Assembly (NCBI GenBank): GCA_010279815.1
Contig: QEOQ01000307.1
Location: 44,654-108,653 of the forward strand
Direction: 5' to 3'
Origin: Brachionus plicatilis
Taxonomy: Eukaryota; Rotifera; Eurotatoria; Ploima; Brachionidae
Length of the DNA stretch: 64,000 nucleotides
Part shown: positions 21,715-39,676 of the stretch, in pieces
Layout: every line of letters begins with the position of its first letter
Numbering within the stretch: the first letter of the stretch is position 1
The notes under the pieces: generated by a model
What the model saw: the letters and a program-made list of their open reading frames with translations, nothing else
What the model was told of the DNA's origin: nothing
The model's database searches: none
Position numbers and translations under genes: made by a program

Positions 21715-24700
21715 ATGCACAAAGACATCTTGTTAGATATGTACGATTTTTTTGTCGATATTTGGATCGTTTTCAAGCTTTTTTTTGTTTTGATATATTA
21801 TTACGGCGAAGTTTTATTCATCAACATAAGCCAATACTTCACTACAAAAGACATTAGCGGAAGGACAGTTTTAATCACTGGAGCAGGTTTGCATCTAAAT
21901 ATTTTTGATAGTCCATGCTGATTTTGTCTCTTTTTTTTTCTAAGAGGACCAAATTTTTGCCATTTCTTTATTCATTTAACAATTCTTTCTAAGCATCTGT
22001 TAATTCCAAAAATTTAGCTTCAATTCTTTTCTTTTTTTTCTTTCCTCTGAGTGTTGAACACGAATTTATTTCTGGGTGGTGAAGTTTGTTTTAATTAGAT
22101 CTTTTCAATTTAAACTGGAATAACTTTTTGGGAATATTATTTCAGCACAATCAATTTCTGATTAGCACAACGAAAAAAACATTCAACACAATTCGATTTC
22201 TTCTCGACACAAAAAATTATATTTAAAAAAAAATTTAATAACAAAAAAATTTTGCTTGAAAATAATTCTTAAAGGAAATTTTTTTTCAATACAAAAATAT
22301 TTATTAAAAAATAATTTTTTTTTAAATTATAAATTTTATTTAATGATATTTATTAGTGGAAGTTAAGAAAATAAAGTAAATTTCGAAGCTTAAAGAAAAG
22401 AAATCAAAAAAAATTTTCCGCATTTTTTGCTCTACCTCTTTTAGGTTTATTGACAAATTGGTCCTTTTTTTTAAACAGTTCTTTTAATGCCAATAAATTC
22501 GCACAATATCCTAATTTAGTGAAAACATTGCAAGATTATTTCTTACTGTTAAGCTCAACTTAGTAACAGTTCTTAAATTAATTTATTTTTAAATTTTCCC
22601 AACAAGCCATTAATTTTTTTGTTGAATGCATTTATTTTATTGTTAATTTTTGTGCTAAAAGTATTTTTTTCAAATTTTAATTTTTGTGTTGAGAAGAAAT
22701 CATTTTGTGCTGAGCGTTTTGAAATTGTGTTGAATGAATATTTTTTTGTTTTAAAAAGGGAGACCCTAACTTTTTTACTAAAAAAGAACATTTATTTCTG
22801 TAAAGCGTTTAGTTTTAAGTAAATTTGCTTAAATCAGTAAAATAATTCTACAAAAAACTCTGCAATCTTCTGCATTTTGAACGCCATTTAAAAGTGTTCT
22901 TAATCAACTGTGCAATTATTTTTCAGAGTTTTTGCAGACATATATTTTCGTTAAGCATTTTACGTAATTAAATTGTTCCTTATAGTATAAAAGTAATCCA
23001 GGTTTTTCTGAATTGAAACGATCTACACAACCCCATTGATTTATTCTTTAGTCTAATGAAAAAACGTGCTAAAAATAAAAAATAATTACTTTATGAAAGT
23101 CTTGACATTTATTTCATTTTTTATTTGAAAATCTTTGAAGAGCTATACTTCCTCTAGATAACTCATTAAATTAAAATCTTTAATTTAAAACGGAAAATTC
23201 AATCACTCATGTATTGTAGAGTTTTAAAAAACTGTAAGGCCTAATCAATACATGAATTTTGGCGATTAAACGCTGCATAAAAATCTCAATTATTCTATTA
23301 AAAAAAGCGGAAACAAATCCAATACAACAAAATAAGTTATTTTTAAGAAAATTTATTAAGAATCTATTAAAATCATTTTTTAATGTCGCAATAAATTCGT
23401 TAAAGTTTTTTTTTTTAAATTTAATTTAACTGCTCGGAAAATCTTTAAAATATTCTATAACTTATTCTGTGTATTGTATTTGAATTAATTTAATGATCGA
23501 ACAATTTTGATTTTAATACATCATGTAATCCTGAAAATTCAAATATTGAAAACTATAGAGTCAGATTTTGATTTAGCATCCAAAAAATAAGTTAATTAAA
23601 TTATAAAAGATATGACAGATATTAGATTTTTAAATATTATTTGAATGATTTGGTTGATTTGAGTAAGACTACGACGACCTATTGAACATGTCAAAAAAAA
23701 CTCTATTTAATATTAAAAATTAATTAGTTATTTAAATAGGATTTTAATTTTTGAATTAGATCCTAATACTTAAATTAAACAAAAAGCAATCTAAGTAAAA
23801 AAAAAAGTACACGAGTCAAAACCAAAAATAAATATCCTATTTAATCAACTAGTTTTTTTTTATTTTCAATAAAGTATTTTGAAAATCAATTGAGTAAAAT
23901 CCAAAAAAAAAAAAGAAAATAATTTTTGGAAAGTTCATTTTTTTTATTTTTCGATGAAAAAGGAGTTAAGAAAATTTGAATTTCAGTTTTCTTTTAAGTC
24001 ATTTATACAGGAAGTAAAGGTGAAATGTGAGTCATACTTGATTAGAAGGTGAAGTTTGGTAAAATCAAAAGATAAATTATTTTTCAAATTGTTCTACTGA
24101 AAAGAATAAAATTTATATTGCCATTTAAAAGTACTTTATTAGCTTTTATCCTTTAATAATCAGTTGTCTCAGTCCAGTTTTGAAGGTAGTCAAACTTTTT
24201 GCTTCCATCACTAGGCTTAATTCATTTCCTATTTACGGAATAAATTATGCCATCTCGTATTTAACTCCCAATATCGTTTAGTTTGAAGGTTCATTATTCT
24301 CAATTTTTTCAGTCATTCAACGGAGCAGAAATTATCTTTACCATAACTATACTTTGGTTATCCACTTTGCACTTTCTGAGTATGGTTAATATATCTCTTA
24401 AGTGTTCGATTCCATGAAGGCACTGTAAATTTTATAATAATTTTAATAGCAAAAAAAATATGGCAGCTTTTTTTTTATTCAATTTGATTTTTTTGTTATT
24501 TTTGTTTCAAAAAAGGTCAATGGTTGAAGGCTCCAAATTGGTTCGATCATAACTCAAATAATTTACATTGTAATTTATTTATTCAAAAAGAAAAGATATC
24601 ATAAAGGCTTTTAATTTTAATATCCTTCAAGTTTAAAAAATAACTTCAAAATTATTTTTAGATTTTTATTGATAATTTCAAACTTAATGAATTTAATTTT

Positions 24701-25761
24701 TACAATAATGGAATTAAATTGATTTTTTTTTTTCCGCAAATTTATAAGTCTTCAATAATCAATCTAATAATGAATTTTATTTTTTTATTTATTTTTCAAA
24801 ATTAAAATAGCCTAATTTCTGGCCATTTAATTAAAAAATATCCGAAAAAAATTAAAATGAAAAAAAGCTGTCATTTTTGTTTCTCTTTTTTTTATTGTTT
24901 GCTGAAATTAAAAATTATTTTTTCTAGCTGGCGGTATTGGAAAAAACCTTGTAGAAAAGTTTGTTGATCTTAAGTGTACAGTTTTGTGCTTGGACAAGAA
25001 TCAATTGGAACTTAAAAAATTACAAACAAAATACAAATCAAGTAACCAAATTGAAACTTATTGCGTAAATCTTTGCTCAATAGATGACATACGCCAATGC
25101 TGTGAACAAATACGCAGCAAATATGGGCTTGTGGACATTGTGATCAACAACGCTGGAATTGTCAACAATGGTAAGATGCTAGTCAACTTGGAAGATGAAG
25201 AGATAGCGAATATCTTTGATGTGAACATAATGTCATACATTCGAATATGTAAAGAATTTCTTCCTAAAATGATTGAGCTTAACCAGGGACATATAGTGAA
25301 TGTTTCAAGCATACTTGGTCTTATGGGCTCTTATAAACTGTGTGATTATAGTGCGACTAAATTTGCAGTCAATGGTTTCACTGAATCAATGCGCAATGAG
25401 CTCAAATGTTCAAATAGTGAAAATAAAATAAAGGTCACTTTGGTTTGTCCATTTCATGTAAGAACAGAAATGTTTAAAGGAATTGAATTTTTTCGGTTCA
25501 AATGGGCAGGTTTGAGCATGTCACCAAAATATGTGGCTGATCGAATAGTGAATGGGATTTTGTATGAAAAAGAACTTGTTCTTGTTCCATCTTTGTGGAG
25601 TAGTATTTTTTTTGGATTTAAAAAGTAACTTTGAAAATTGTATTTTAATTTTTTTTATTAAATTAATTTTTAGTTTGCTTACTACAAAGTTTTGCGATCA
25701 TGCATTGGAAAAATTAAAAGTTCATGAGTCAATGAACATGCTTAAAACTAAAAAATTTTGA
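21715..25761 (+). CDS. membrane-anchored short-chain dehydrogenase/reductase, SDR16C / 17beta-HSD11-like
   Basis: Three exons (21715-21886, 24928-25624, 25674-25761) give 318 residues. Residues about 10-40 are a hydrophobic membrane anchor. The Rossmann fold follows: TGAAGGIG (55-62) for the dinucleotide, NNAG (131-134), catalytic Ser184/185 (NVSS), and YSATK with Tyr198 and Lys202. The segment VCPFHVRTEMF after the active site is typical of the SDR16C group (retinol dehydrogenase 10, epidermal RDH and 17beta-HSD11/13-like enzymes), which oxidise lipids such as retinol or steroids at the ER or lipid droplets. The exact substrate cannot be assigned. The start codon lies two bases after TTTCTTTTCAG, a strong acceptor, only 190 bp downstream of NUP160: probably a trans-splice site or a 5'UTR intron end. 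The 3.0-kb first intron is full of repeats. Confidence 0.9.
21887..24927. repeat. SDR intron 1: inverted-repeat elements and LINE debris
   Basis: Inverted repeats at 22142-22216 and 22681-22745 share ATTCAACACAATT and TTTCTTCTCRACACAAAAA, so a MITE-like element spans about 22130-22795. At 22920-22975 is a GCAGAGTTTTTGCAGACATA repeat, related to ones near 43240, 50330 and 54750. The stretch 24170-24440 is less AT-rich and looks like a heavily decayed LINE on the minus strand, which I cannot confirm. The remainder shows no features. Confidence 0.4.
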
Positions 25762-27388
25762 ATTTTTATTTTTTTTATAATAAAATTATTTATTTGTCGT
25801 GAATTTTGACTTTTATTTTTAATTTTGTTTAAAAAATGGATTGTTGAAATTTAGTTTATAATTAATTGACAAAACTTGTTTAGAGTAATGTGTTTGACAA
25901 AAAAATTATTTAATTAAAAATATTAACAAGAAGATCTTGAATTATTTAGAAGTTTTCTTAAGCACAAAATAACCGACTCATTAAATAAATGTTGATTTTG
26001 AAAAAATTCTACTCAAGGAACCTCTTTAAAATTCACTTCGGAGATCTTGTTTAAATTTGAATTTTGTGATAAAAGACAAATCACTAGAGAATATTTTATT
26101 TTTTCTCTTGGGAACAGTTTAATAAATTCAAATATTAAAACATGTAAAATAAATCAACTAGAGAGAATTTATTCAAATATTAGAATTTTAAATTATTAGA
26201 AAAATATTATGAAATTATTTTCTTTTTCTCAATATAATAAAGTGAGCGCAATAATTAATTCAAATAATTAATTAAATTAACAAAATTAAAATATGAAAAC
26301 AAATTATCACATTAAAAATCTTTTTTAAAGAAATTTTAAATAATATTATTACAAGTCAAAATCAATGGTAAAATTTATTAATCAACAATGATTAAATTTT
26401 ATTATTTTTTAAATTTAACTTATTAAAATAAAAAAGGCAATTCTTTTTTGAACAAATAAATAATTAATCGAAAATAAAATAAAATTAAAGTGTGCTATTA
26501 AATTTTTTTTAATTTAATTTATTTTCATGAATGCTCAAGAAAATGAATTTAATAAATAAAAAATTGGTTAGACTGAAGCAAAAAATTAAATTTCAAAAAA
26601 CGAAAAAGTGTAGAAATCTTTGGAAAAGCATTAAATTTAAAATTCTTGTTAAAATTTTCAGGGTTAAGAAAAAAGAGATTAATGGTCAAAAAAATAAATA
26701 ATAAGAAAAAATGGTAATCAGCAAACTTCTTTACTTTTTTATTAGAACAATTACAGAAATAATGCAAATAATTATTTAAATTTTGGTGCATGGAATTGGT
26801 AAACTGATATTTAAAGAAGAGTAAAGAAGTTATTTTGAACACTAGAAAAAAATAAAAATAAAAAAAAATTACTTTCTTTCTTATTACTTTCAAAACTTTT
26901 AAAACCCCAAGTTTATATTACAAAATTTTCATATGGATTTTACAATCTATGATTAAAGCAAGGTAACCATAATTATTTTTAAAATTTTTTATTTAAAGAC
27001 CATAAGCTCTTTAATTTAAATAATAATGATAATAAAATTTGAGGTTTTATTTAGGGTAAATAGACTTAATTTTAATAATTCTAAATTTTATAAAATTAAA
27101 TGAAATGTTTAAAATTTCAACGCAGACCTGTAGATAACCAATGTATCAGTCTTGTGGAAAATTTTACACATTTTCTAAAAATATTTTTCAAATTTATATA
27201 AATGTGTATTTTGTGTAAAGACAACAAATTGAAAATTTATCTTCAAGCACGTTTATTTCAAAGTAAACGTTTATTTTGCACATATTTAAAAACCAAATGA
27301 ATAAAATTGAATTTAAAAGAATAATTTTAATTTTATTTGAAAAAAAAAAATAATAAAAAATTAAAAAATAAAAAAAAAGTGTTCAAAA
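25762..27388. other. intergenic, no gene seen
   Basis: Very AT-rich sequence between the SDR and GRWD1. The open frames (for example 26549-26893 minus) are Phe/Asn/Lys homopolymer translations without splice signals or recognisable domains. Confidence 0.6.
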
Positions 27389-28972
27389 ATGGAAGAGGAC
27401 GAGTTGGTAATGGACGAGAGTGCTTACGAAATGTACCATCAAGCACAAACAAGTAGACCAGATAAAAAATGCCAAATTTAAAACTAAAAATTTATCTAGA
27501 CTCGCCATGTCTTAGTTTTGACATCATCAACGACGATTTGGGACAGAATAGAACTGATTATCCACACACTTGCTACCTGGTCAGTGGAACCCAAGCTGAC
27601 CCGACCCAAGCCAACAATTTGATTGTTATGAAAATGAGCAATTTAAAACGAACTTACAAAGTAAAGTGAACAGGATAGAAAAAAAACTAGGTCTAATCAT
27701 GACAAATTTATTAAAGGAACAGAAAGAAGAAGACGAAGAGTCGGACGAAGAAGACTCGGAATCGGAGGACGAGGATGACAAGCCAGAGCTCGAAGCAGCA
27801 ATGATCCGACATAGCGGGACTGTCAATCGAGTTAGAGTAAAAATCCTAGAAAGAAAAAAGAATTTAAAAAAAATGATTTTCACACTTAAATTTGAAGGCG
27901 ACCAGATTTGATGACAAAGTGGTAGCGGCCACTTGGTCAGAGCTTGGCCGCGTCTATTTGTGGGACTTGACAGTTCCATTGAAAGCAGTGTCTGACACCA
28001 AACTAATGAGTGAATTTGTAAAAAGCGACTCTCAACTTCCCTTGTTTCAATTTAATGGACATCAAAGTGAAGGCTTTGCCTTGGACTGGTCACTTAGTGT
28101 CAAAGGTCAATTGGCTACTGGAGATTGTCAAAAAAATATACATGTGTGGAAAATGAATGAGAGTGGGTGGAACGTGGACCAGCGTCCCTTTGTAGGCCAC
28201 TCGTCCTCAGTCGAAGACATTCAATGGAGTCCAAACGAGACGACAGTGTTTGCTTCGTGCAGTTCGGACAAAAGCATTCGTGTATGGGACATTAGGTGTT
28301 CGCCTTTGAAGGCCAACATGCTCACGTGTGACCAGGCTCATGGCACTGATGTCAATGTAATCAATTGGAATAGAAACGAGCCGTTTATTGTCAGTGGAGG
28401 TGATGATGGTCAAATCAAAATTTGGGATCTTCGATTGTTTAAAGTAGCTTTTTTTTATATTTATTGAAAAAAAAATTTTTTTTTTAATTATTTTTTTATT
28501 TATTGAAGAAAAATAATTTTTTTAATTTTTAAAAAATTTTTTTTTTATTTATTGAAAAAAATAATTTTTTTAATTATTTTATTAATTATTAAAAAAAGGA
28601 TAATAGGCCAGTAGGAATATTAAAGTATCATGGCAAGCCGATAACAAGTGTCGAATGGAACACTCATGATTCGACTGTTTTCGCAGCGTCCAGTGAAGAC
28701 AATCAGTTGTCTATATGGGACTTGGCTGTTGAAAAAGATGACGAAGAACAAATGGAAGATGATGGTGAGAGTTTAAATGAGATTTTTGTTTTTTTTTTTT
28801 TAATTTTTTTTTTTTTAAAGATCAATCAGGCAAAGATTTACCACCGCAACTTTTGTTTATTCATCAAGGTCAAAAAGAGATGAAAGAACTGCATTGGCAC
28901 TCGCAAATACCCGGAGTCTTAGTGAGCACAGCACACACTGGTTTCAATATTTTTAAGACTATAAGTGTTTAA
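27389..28972 (+). CDS. GRWD1: glutamate-rich WD40-repeat protein 1 (ribosome biogenesis / histone-binding)
   Basis: Six exons (27389-27452, 27500-27660, 27717-27836, 27898-28443, 28599-28764, 28821-28972) encode 402 residues; human GRWD1 has 446. It matches the family along its length: [15 protein letters not shown] at the start, an acidic tract (about residues 77-95), then WD40 repeats with [56 protein letters not shown] and [14 protein letters not shown], ending FNIFKTISV. The family (yeast Rrb1) chaperones ribosomal protein L3 in 60S subunit assembly and binds histones and replication factors in the nucleus. The loop between the last two blades is acidic and shorter than in vertebrates. 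Introns are mostly 47-155 bp. An AATAAA lies three bases after the stop. Confidence 0.96.
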
Positions 28973-30046
28973 GAATAAAAATTTATTAAAAAAAAATGCA
29001 AAAAAAAAACAAATTAAACTTCCTTTATTCTATTATTTATTAAAAGTCAAGCAATAAGAAGATTGGCTCTTTTCTTATTTTCATGCCTCATCAGTAGGAA
29101 AATTCATTTTAATTAAATTCACATCTTAAGGCCAAATTGTGTGCGGCAAATAAATCGAAAAATTAATTATTGATGTTTATTCAATTAGAGACATTTTGAA
29201 ATGTATGGCCTTTAATAATGCCGGAACAAGCATGATTAGGTTACCATGGAAACAAATCTGAAGTAAGATAATAAAAGAAAAAGCTAATTAGACTCATGCA
29301 ATCTAATTTGATATTTGCTGGAAACGAAAGATCTAACAAAATTGATTTTTCCTCTTCAAGTTTCATCATGCTAATGCAAAGATCCAAATTCTAAACAAAA
29401 ATAATAATTCAGGATTATTGAAATTTTGTTGTCGAGCATTTTTAAGCTCTTGAGTCTAAATACTTTCGGAACAAAACGAGAGTCGCATAGCCGGATAGCG
29501 CGCCACCACTCATTGCTACAAACTTTTTCAAGCTAAATTAAAGATTAATATTCAAATATGAGTATTGTATCGATCGTGTGTATTATTAATTTAGATATGC
29601 CGTAATAATAATTATTATAATAATGATAATTCTCTGTGTACGAGCCAATATTCTCCTTTTTTTTCTTTTTCTTTTTTTTCTTTTTTTTTTATAAATCTAA
29701 ATTGAAGATAAGAATTGAAGGCGTTTTTTTTATGTAAATTCCGAAAGAGCATATTGAATCATTTGGATAACTATTGATGCATTTAATTGGTTCATGCTGA
29801 ATTCGATCAGCTCAAACAAATCCAAGAAAACACACACACACACACAAAAAGAGAGAGAGAGTAGAGAGCGAGCGATCATAATAAACAGTATAAAAATAAA
29901 AACAAAATTTTTTTTGAAAAACTTTTTTTTTTTTTTTCTCAATAAAGCAGGAAATTATTTTTATATTCCACTAAATAAACAATAGCTTTGACTAAATTTT
30001 AGATAATTGAATTGGACGAGAAAAAGCGCAATAAACATGATCTAAA
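28973..30046. promoter_or_regulatory. GRWD1-PKC intergenic region with an RFX X-box-like motif
   Basis: GTTACCATGGAAAC at 29240-29253 fits the palindromic RFX X-box consensus (GTNRCC N0-3 RGYAAC) except for one base. A less AT-rich patch at about 29460-29530 and a (CA)n/(GA)n microsatellite at about 29830-29875 follow. TAAATTTTAG at 29993-30002 is an acceptor-like sequence just ahead of the PKC 5' exon. No coding sequence is seen. Confidence 0.4.
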
Positions 30047-34918
<4,872 letters not shown>

Positions 34919-37900
34919 TTCACTCTAGCTCAACACGATATCAATCTGCTTCCTTAACTCAAAAAATTGAAATCAACATTGCTCTGCTGATATCTACTTT
35001 CAGACTCAAATCGATGTTTAATCTATTTCTCTAATTAATAGAATTAAAAATAAAAACAGTTCTTATTAAATAATTTATTTTTAGTTTAAATATAATTTTA
35101 TTCAAATTTAATAAATTTTTAATTTAATTCAATCATTTTTCAAACAAAACATGAATCAATTCATTAAGTTAACATGATAAACGAAAATATTTAAAGATTT
35201 AGATTAATGTTGGAAATCTGTGTTTATTCATCATTTTTTTCTAAATCTGTTTTATTCATCATATCTTCCGGATTAAAAAATTAAATAAAAGAGTATTTTT
35301 TTGCCCTAATTTTATTTATTAACATTGAAAAATTCAGTTGATTTTTAAGATTTAATTTATAACTCTTAGAGGCAATGGAATTTTAATTACAACAGCCAAA
35401 ATGCTTCCAAAATAAATTTATCAAGGAGCTATCATTTTTCATCCATGAATTCTTTAATAATAATACCTTCTTAATGCAACTTAGAGTTTTGATGCAGCTC
35501 TTGGCTCAGATAAGTTTTCTTAAACAACTCATTACCAACAATATCAGCTTACACTCAATTTTTTTATTTGGTTTTAAATTCAGTTTGGCTAAATGTAAAG
35601 CAATCAAAATGGTTTTAAAAAAATTTGTTAAAGCTTAGTTCACAAGTTATGACAATTTGAAAACTGGAGAGCCATCCATTAACATTTTTGTTTATTTTTT
35701 TAATACAATTTATAATAAAATTGGTGTCGTGGAATGCAATAAAAATTTAAAAAAAAATTTTTTTCTTTTTATTTTAAAATCCTTGACCAAAAAAGATTTT
35801 TTAATAGAGCAAAAAGACACAAAATATTAATTTGATTTATTTAAAAACGAAATTAATTGTTTTAGATTTTATTTTAAATTAAAAAAAAATTATTAATCAA
35901 AGAAAATAAATAATAAATAAAAATAAACAATTGGTATAATGAGAATTTTCAATTGTAAAACATTAGTATTTAATTGATTAAATTTATTCAAATCTCAGGA
36001 GTTAAGGTTGACAAAATTAAAAAATCTAAATCTAATGGAATTTGATGTAATTTTGATGAGGCATAATAAAACCACATTGATTTTGAAAAAAATATATAAA
36101 CATGAAACACTTACTGGTGTTAATGAAACCCTAGCCCAAACGTCCGTATCAAAAATTTTTAAATTATAAAAGTGTAATCATATTTTATTTTAATTAAATT
36201 AATTTTAAATTTGTCATGTTTGAATTTGGTGGTTGTATTTTGACCCTAAGCCACACAATGTAAAAAAAATTCAAACTCAATATCAAGAAAAATTAGTGAA
36301 ACATTTTTAATCTTATAATAAATTATTATTTAAAAATTATTAGTTAATGTAATATGAAACTGAAATGTGTCTGAAAGTATTTAATGTCTGGACAAAAAAA
36401 AGTATCGATTTATATCAGCGAACACATAGAGCCGACTAAATTTAAACACCAATGGTGCATTCAGTAATGATAAGTAATGATAAAGTGATTCGAATAATTC
36501 GATCAACCTTTTGATCCTGAAGAATGAACTTGAAATAAATTTTAAATGATTTTAAGTTGATTTTTTTTCGTATTTAAAATTTTTTTAATTAGAATCATTA
36601 AAAAAATGAAATGTTTTGTTTTTTTGTGAAATAATCAATTTTTATTTTTATCTAGTATTGGATAGATCAAATTTTTTATTTTCAGAAATAAAAAATATCA
36701 AATTTCACAATCAAAAATATTGATTATAATAAGATCTTTTGGCGTTGTTAAGCATTAGACTAAATTTATATTTAAATTGCGCATTTCTTTTTTTTCAAAT
36801 AAACTTTACTAATTTAAACAAACTTTATTCAACTAATGCGAATTTAATTATTTTATAGAAATTTTGTTTAATTTTGTTCAAAACGGAAAATGTTAACTAA
36901 TTTTTTTTAGCTTTTTACTTCTTTTAAATGGCATCAGTTTTATTTGAATTAGTAATTTTACAAATATGAAATAAATAAATGCTCATGTTTTTTATTGATG
37001 AATTTACGTTTTTTTTTTTTTTAAATTAAACAATTGTATTTTCAAGATGACTCCATCCAGGCTGCTCCAAAATACTTAATCTTTAATTAATTCATAACAC
37101 ATTTTGAAATTCAAATTATACTTGAGTTAAAATAGTCTGAAAGCAGCTTTTAAAGAATTTTTCTAAATGATAATAGAAAAAAAAGTGTATCTTATCTAAA
37201 AAAAGTTAATAAAAGTATTTTTAATTCATAGATTAAAGAATTGTTTGATCTATGTAAGCTGTTATCTACTGCTCTACATTTCAGCTAATAAACTTATCTT
37301 TATTGATTTAAAATTTCGAAAAAAAAATTAATGCTTATCAATGCAAGCCCATAATTTTGTCAAAAATCCCTTTAAATTATTGCCATAGTTTATTTTAATC
37401 AAATCTTTGAAGGCAACATAAAATTAAAATTCTTCTTAAAAATATTAAAATAAAATGATTAGAATGACTGGACCCTTCCCTAACATATCTCTCAACTCAA
37501 AAATTGATTTGAATTTATTTTAAGTCTCTTTTAAAAATATTACTAGTATATTTAATTTATATTAAAAAAAATCAATTGTTGATTATAAAAACAGATATTT
37601 AAAATATCATAATTTAACTTCAAAAAGTTTTAGATGATTTTTTAAGATTTTTCTAAAATTTCAAAAAAATAGCAAATGGCTAAAATTTAAAAATCTTAAA
37701 TTTTGATCTCTTGATCACATTGCTTTTAAAAAATCTCGAGTTTAAATAACCAAATGATTTTTAATCCTCTTTGACATTGGTTCGATTTGATTCTCAATAT
37801 TCCTTTAATTGTAACTTAAATTTCATGAATCATATTTTAGCAATTGAATTTTAAGATTTTTAGGTAAATTGTGATTGAAAAACATTTAATAAGAAAAAGA

Positions 37901-39676
37901 TAGCACATTCATTAAATTTTTAATAAATTGTACTTTTATTAAAAATTTTTTGCTTCTTTAAAGCATTGAGTATAAAATTAAATCAAACCAGCTTAAATAT
38001 TTAAAAAAAAACTTTTACCTAGTTAAATTATTGCACAGTCAACAGTCAAAAGATCAAAAATTTTATTTAGAATTAGTAAAAGTAAAAGTTAAGGTAAAGT
38101 AAAAGAATTTTATTTTTTTCTCATAAAATTTTTAAAAACAAAAAAATCTTTGTTTGAAACAATATATTTAATTTCTCTAAATATTTCTAAAATAAAATAA
38201 TTCTCAAACATCGCACATTTTCAATGCATTTTCAAAATTTTATTTAAAATTTTTATAAAACACAATAGAACATACCATATTTTACCACAAATAATTGATT
38301 CGACACCTCACAGACAGAAAACTACCTTTTTCGAACTTGTACATATCACTTTTTAAAGCTTTTGATTTCGATTTAAAAAACCTTTCTCAATTATTTAATT
38401 TGTAATTTTGTAAAATTAAATTACTTTTTAAATATTAAACTAAAATAATTTCTAAATATAATTTAAACTGACCATTTTCCATTTCTTGAAATTTAAAATT
38501 TCATTAAATATGTCTCTGTGAATTTGTAAAATATGCCATTTTGTAGATTGAGAACGTCAGAAAAAGAACTAATTTGGATTGATCAAATAATTGATGAATA
38601 TTTGTTTTATTCTTGTAAAGCTTAAAATTAATAAAAAAATTTGTGCAAAAATTATTTTTAATTTGACAATTTATTTTTGGTAAAACATTTAGAATAAGCT
38701 ACTATGATTTTTTCTAAATTCCTGCACAAAGTTGAAAGTAAAATTTTATTGAAATTTTTTAAATAATAACCCGTTTTCCAAATTGACATAGACATTATTT
38801 TAAATTGACTTTTTTTATAATTTTATCGAAAAAATTTTTTTTCAGCAATCAATCTATTTTTAAAATCGTTTTTACATTGGATTAAATCAAAGTTATTTAA
38901 AAAAAGATTTGTCGCAGTATTTTTCCTGTGAATTTTTTAAAAGTTAACTGTGTTCTCAATTTTACACCATTGCTTTAAAATTCTTTAATAAAATTAAAAT
39001 CATCTATTTCTTTAATTTTAACATTGATTTACACAATTAAAACAATTATTAATTAAGGTTTTGTGAAATTCAGTACTAAAGAACAGAATAAAATGATAAT
39101 ATACTATGTTTTTTATTGATATAATTTTAAACTTATAGAAAAAAAAGTCTTTTTTCTTTTTTGCTGAGTTCTTATGTACTGAAAATCACAAAACCCTAAT
39201 CAATCTGTTTGTCTACCAGACCCGTGTTGAACCTTTGAAAAATATTAATTAAATTTTTATTATTGTGTCTTGTGATTTTATTTTTCTTAAAGAAAAATTA
39301 TTTTTATTTAAATTTTTAGTTGTTTTATTTATTCAAAAATTTAATGAAGGCAAATTTAAATTTGCTATTTTGACTCAAAATTAATTCAAAATTTAACCAA
39401 AATATGCTAATAAATTTTGAATTTTGAATTTCTCTATTTTGTCTTTTTAAAGACTTTTCCTAGATTAATTTATTTTTTTAATAAAAAAGCTAAATGCGGC
39501 TATTATTATTTTGTAAAATGCTGTAACTAAGAAATGTGAAAAATGCTTTAGTAAAACAATAAATAATCAAAAATTTTTGGCAATAAATTTTGCTTTATTT
39601 AAAAAAAATAAAACTACACCTAAAAAATTTTTTTAGCTAGCATTTCACTTTATTAATTTATTCTGATTTTATAAAA
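34919..39676. other. 4.7-kb gene-free interval
   Basis: AT-rich intergenic sequence between PKC and MBOAT7 without open frames of note, splice-site pairs or known motifs, apart from one small inverted-repeat element at 39057-39195. It contains the PKC 3' region and probably the MBOAT7 promoter. Confidence 0.6.
39057..39195. mobile_element. 139-bp inverted-repeat element, GTGAAATTCAGTAC family
   Basis: GGTTTTGTGAAATTCAGTAC at 39057 is mirrored by GTACTGAAAATCACAAAACC ending 39195. This is a short member of the family best seen at 62552-62886. The flanks do not show an exact duplication. Confidence 0.65.

Noticed and set aside
24170..24440. Less AT-rich stretch suggesting a LINE on the minus strand
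   Set aside because: Some Arg/Leu-rich words resemble LINE C-termini, but no diagnostic motif survives; not called as a separate element.
26549..26893. 114-residue Phe/Asn/Lys-rich minus-strand frame
   Set aside because: Translation of poly-A/T-rich intergenic DNA, without domains or splice signals.
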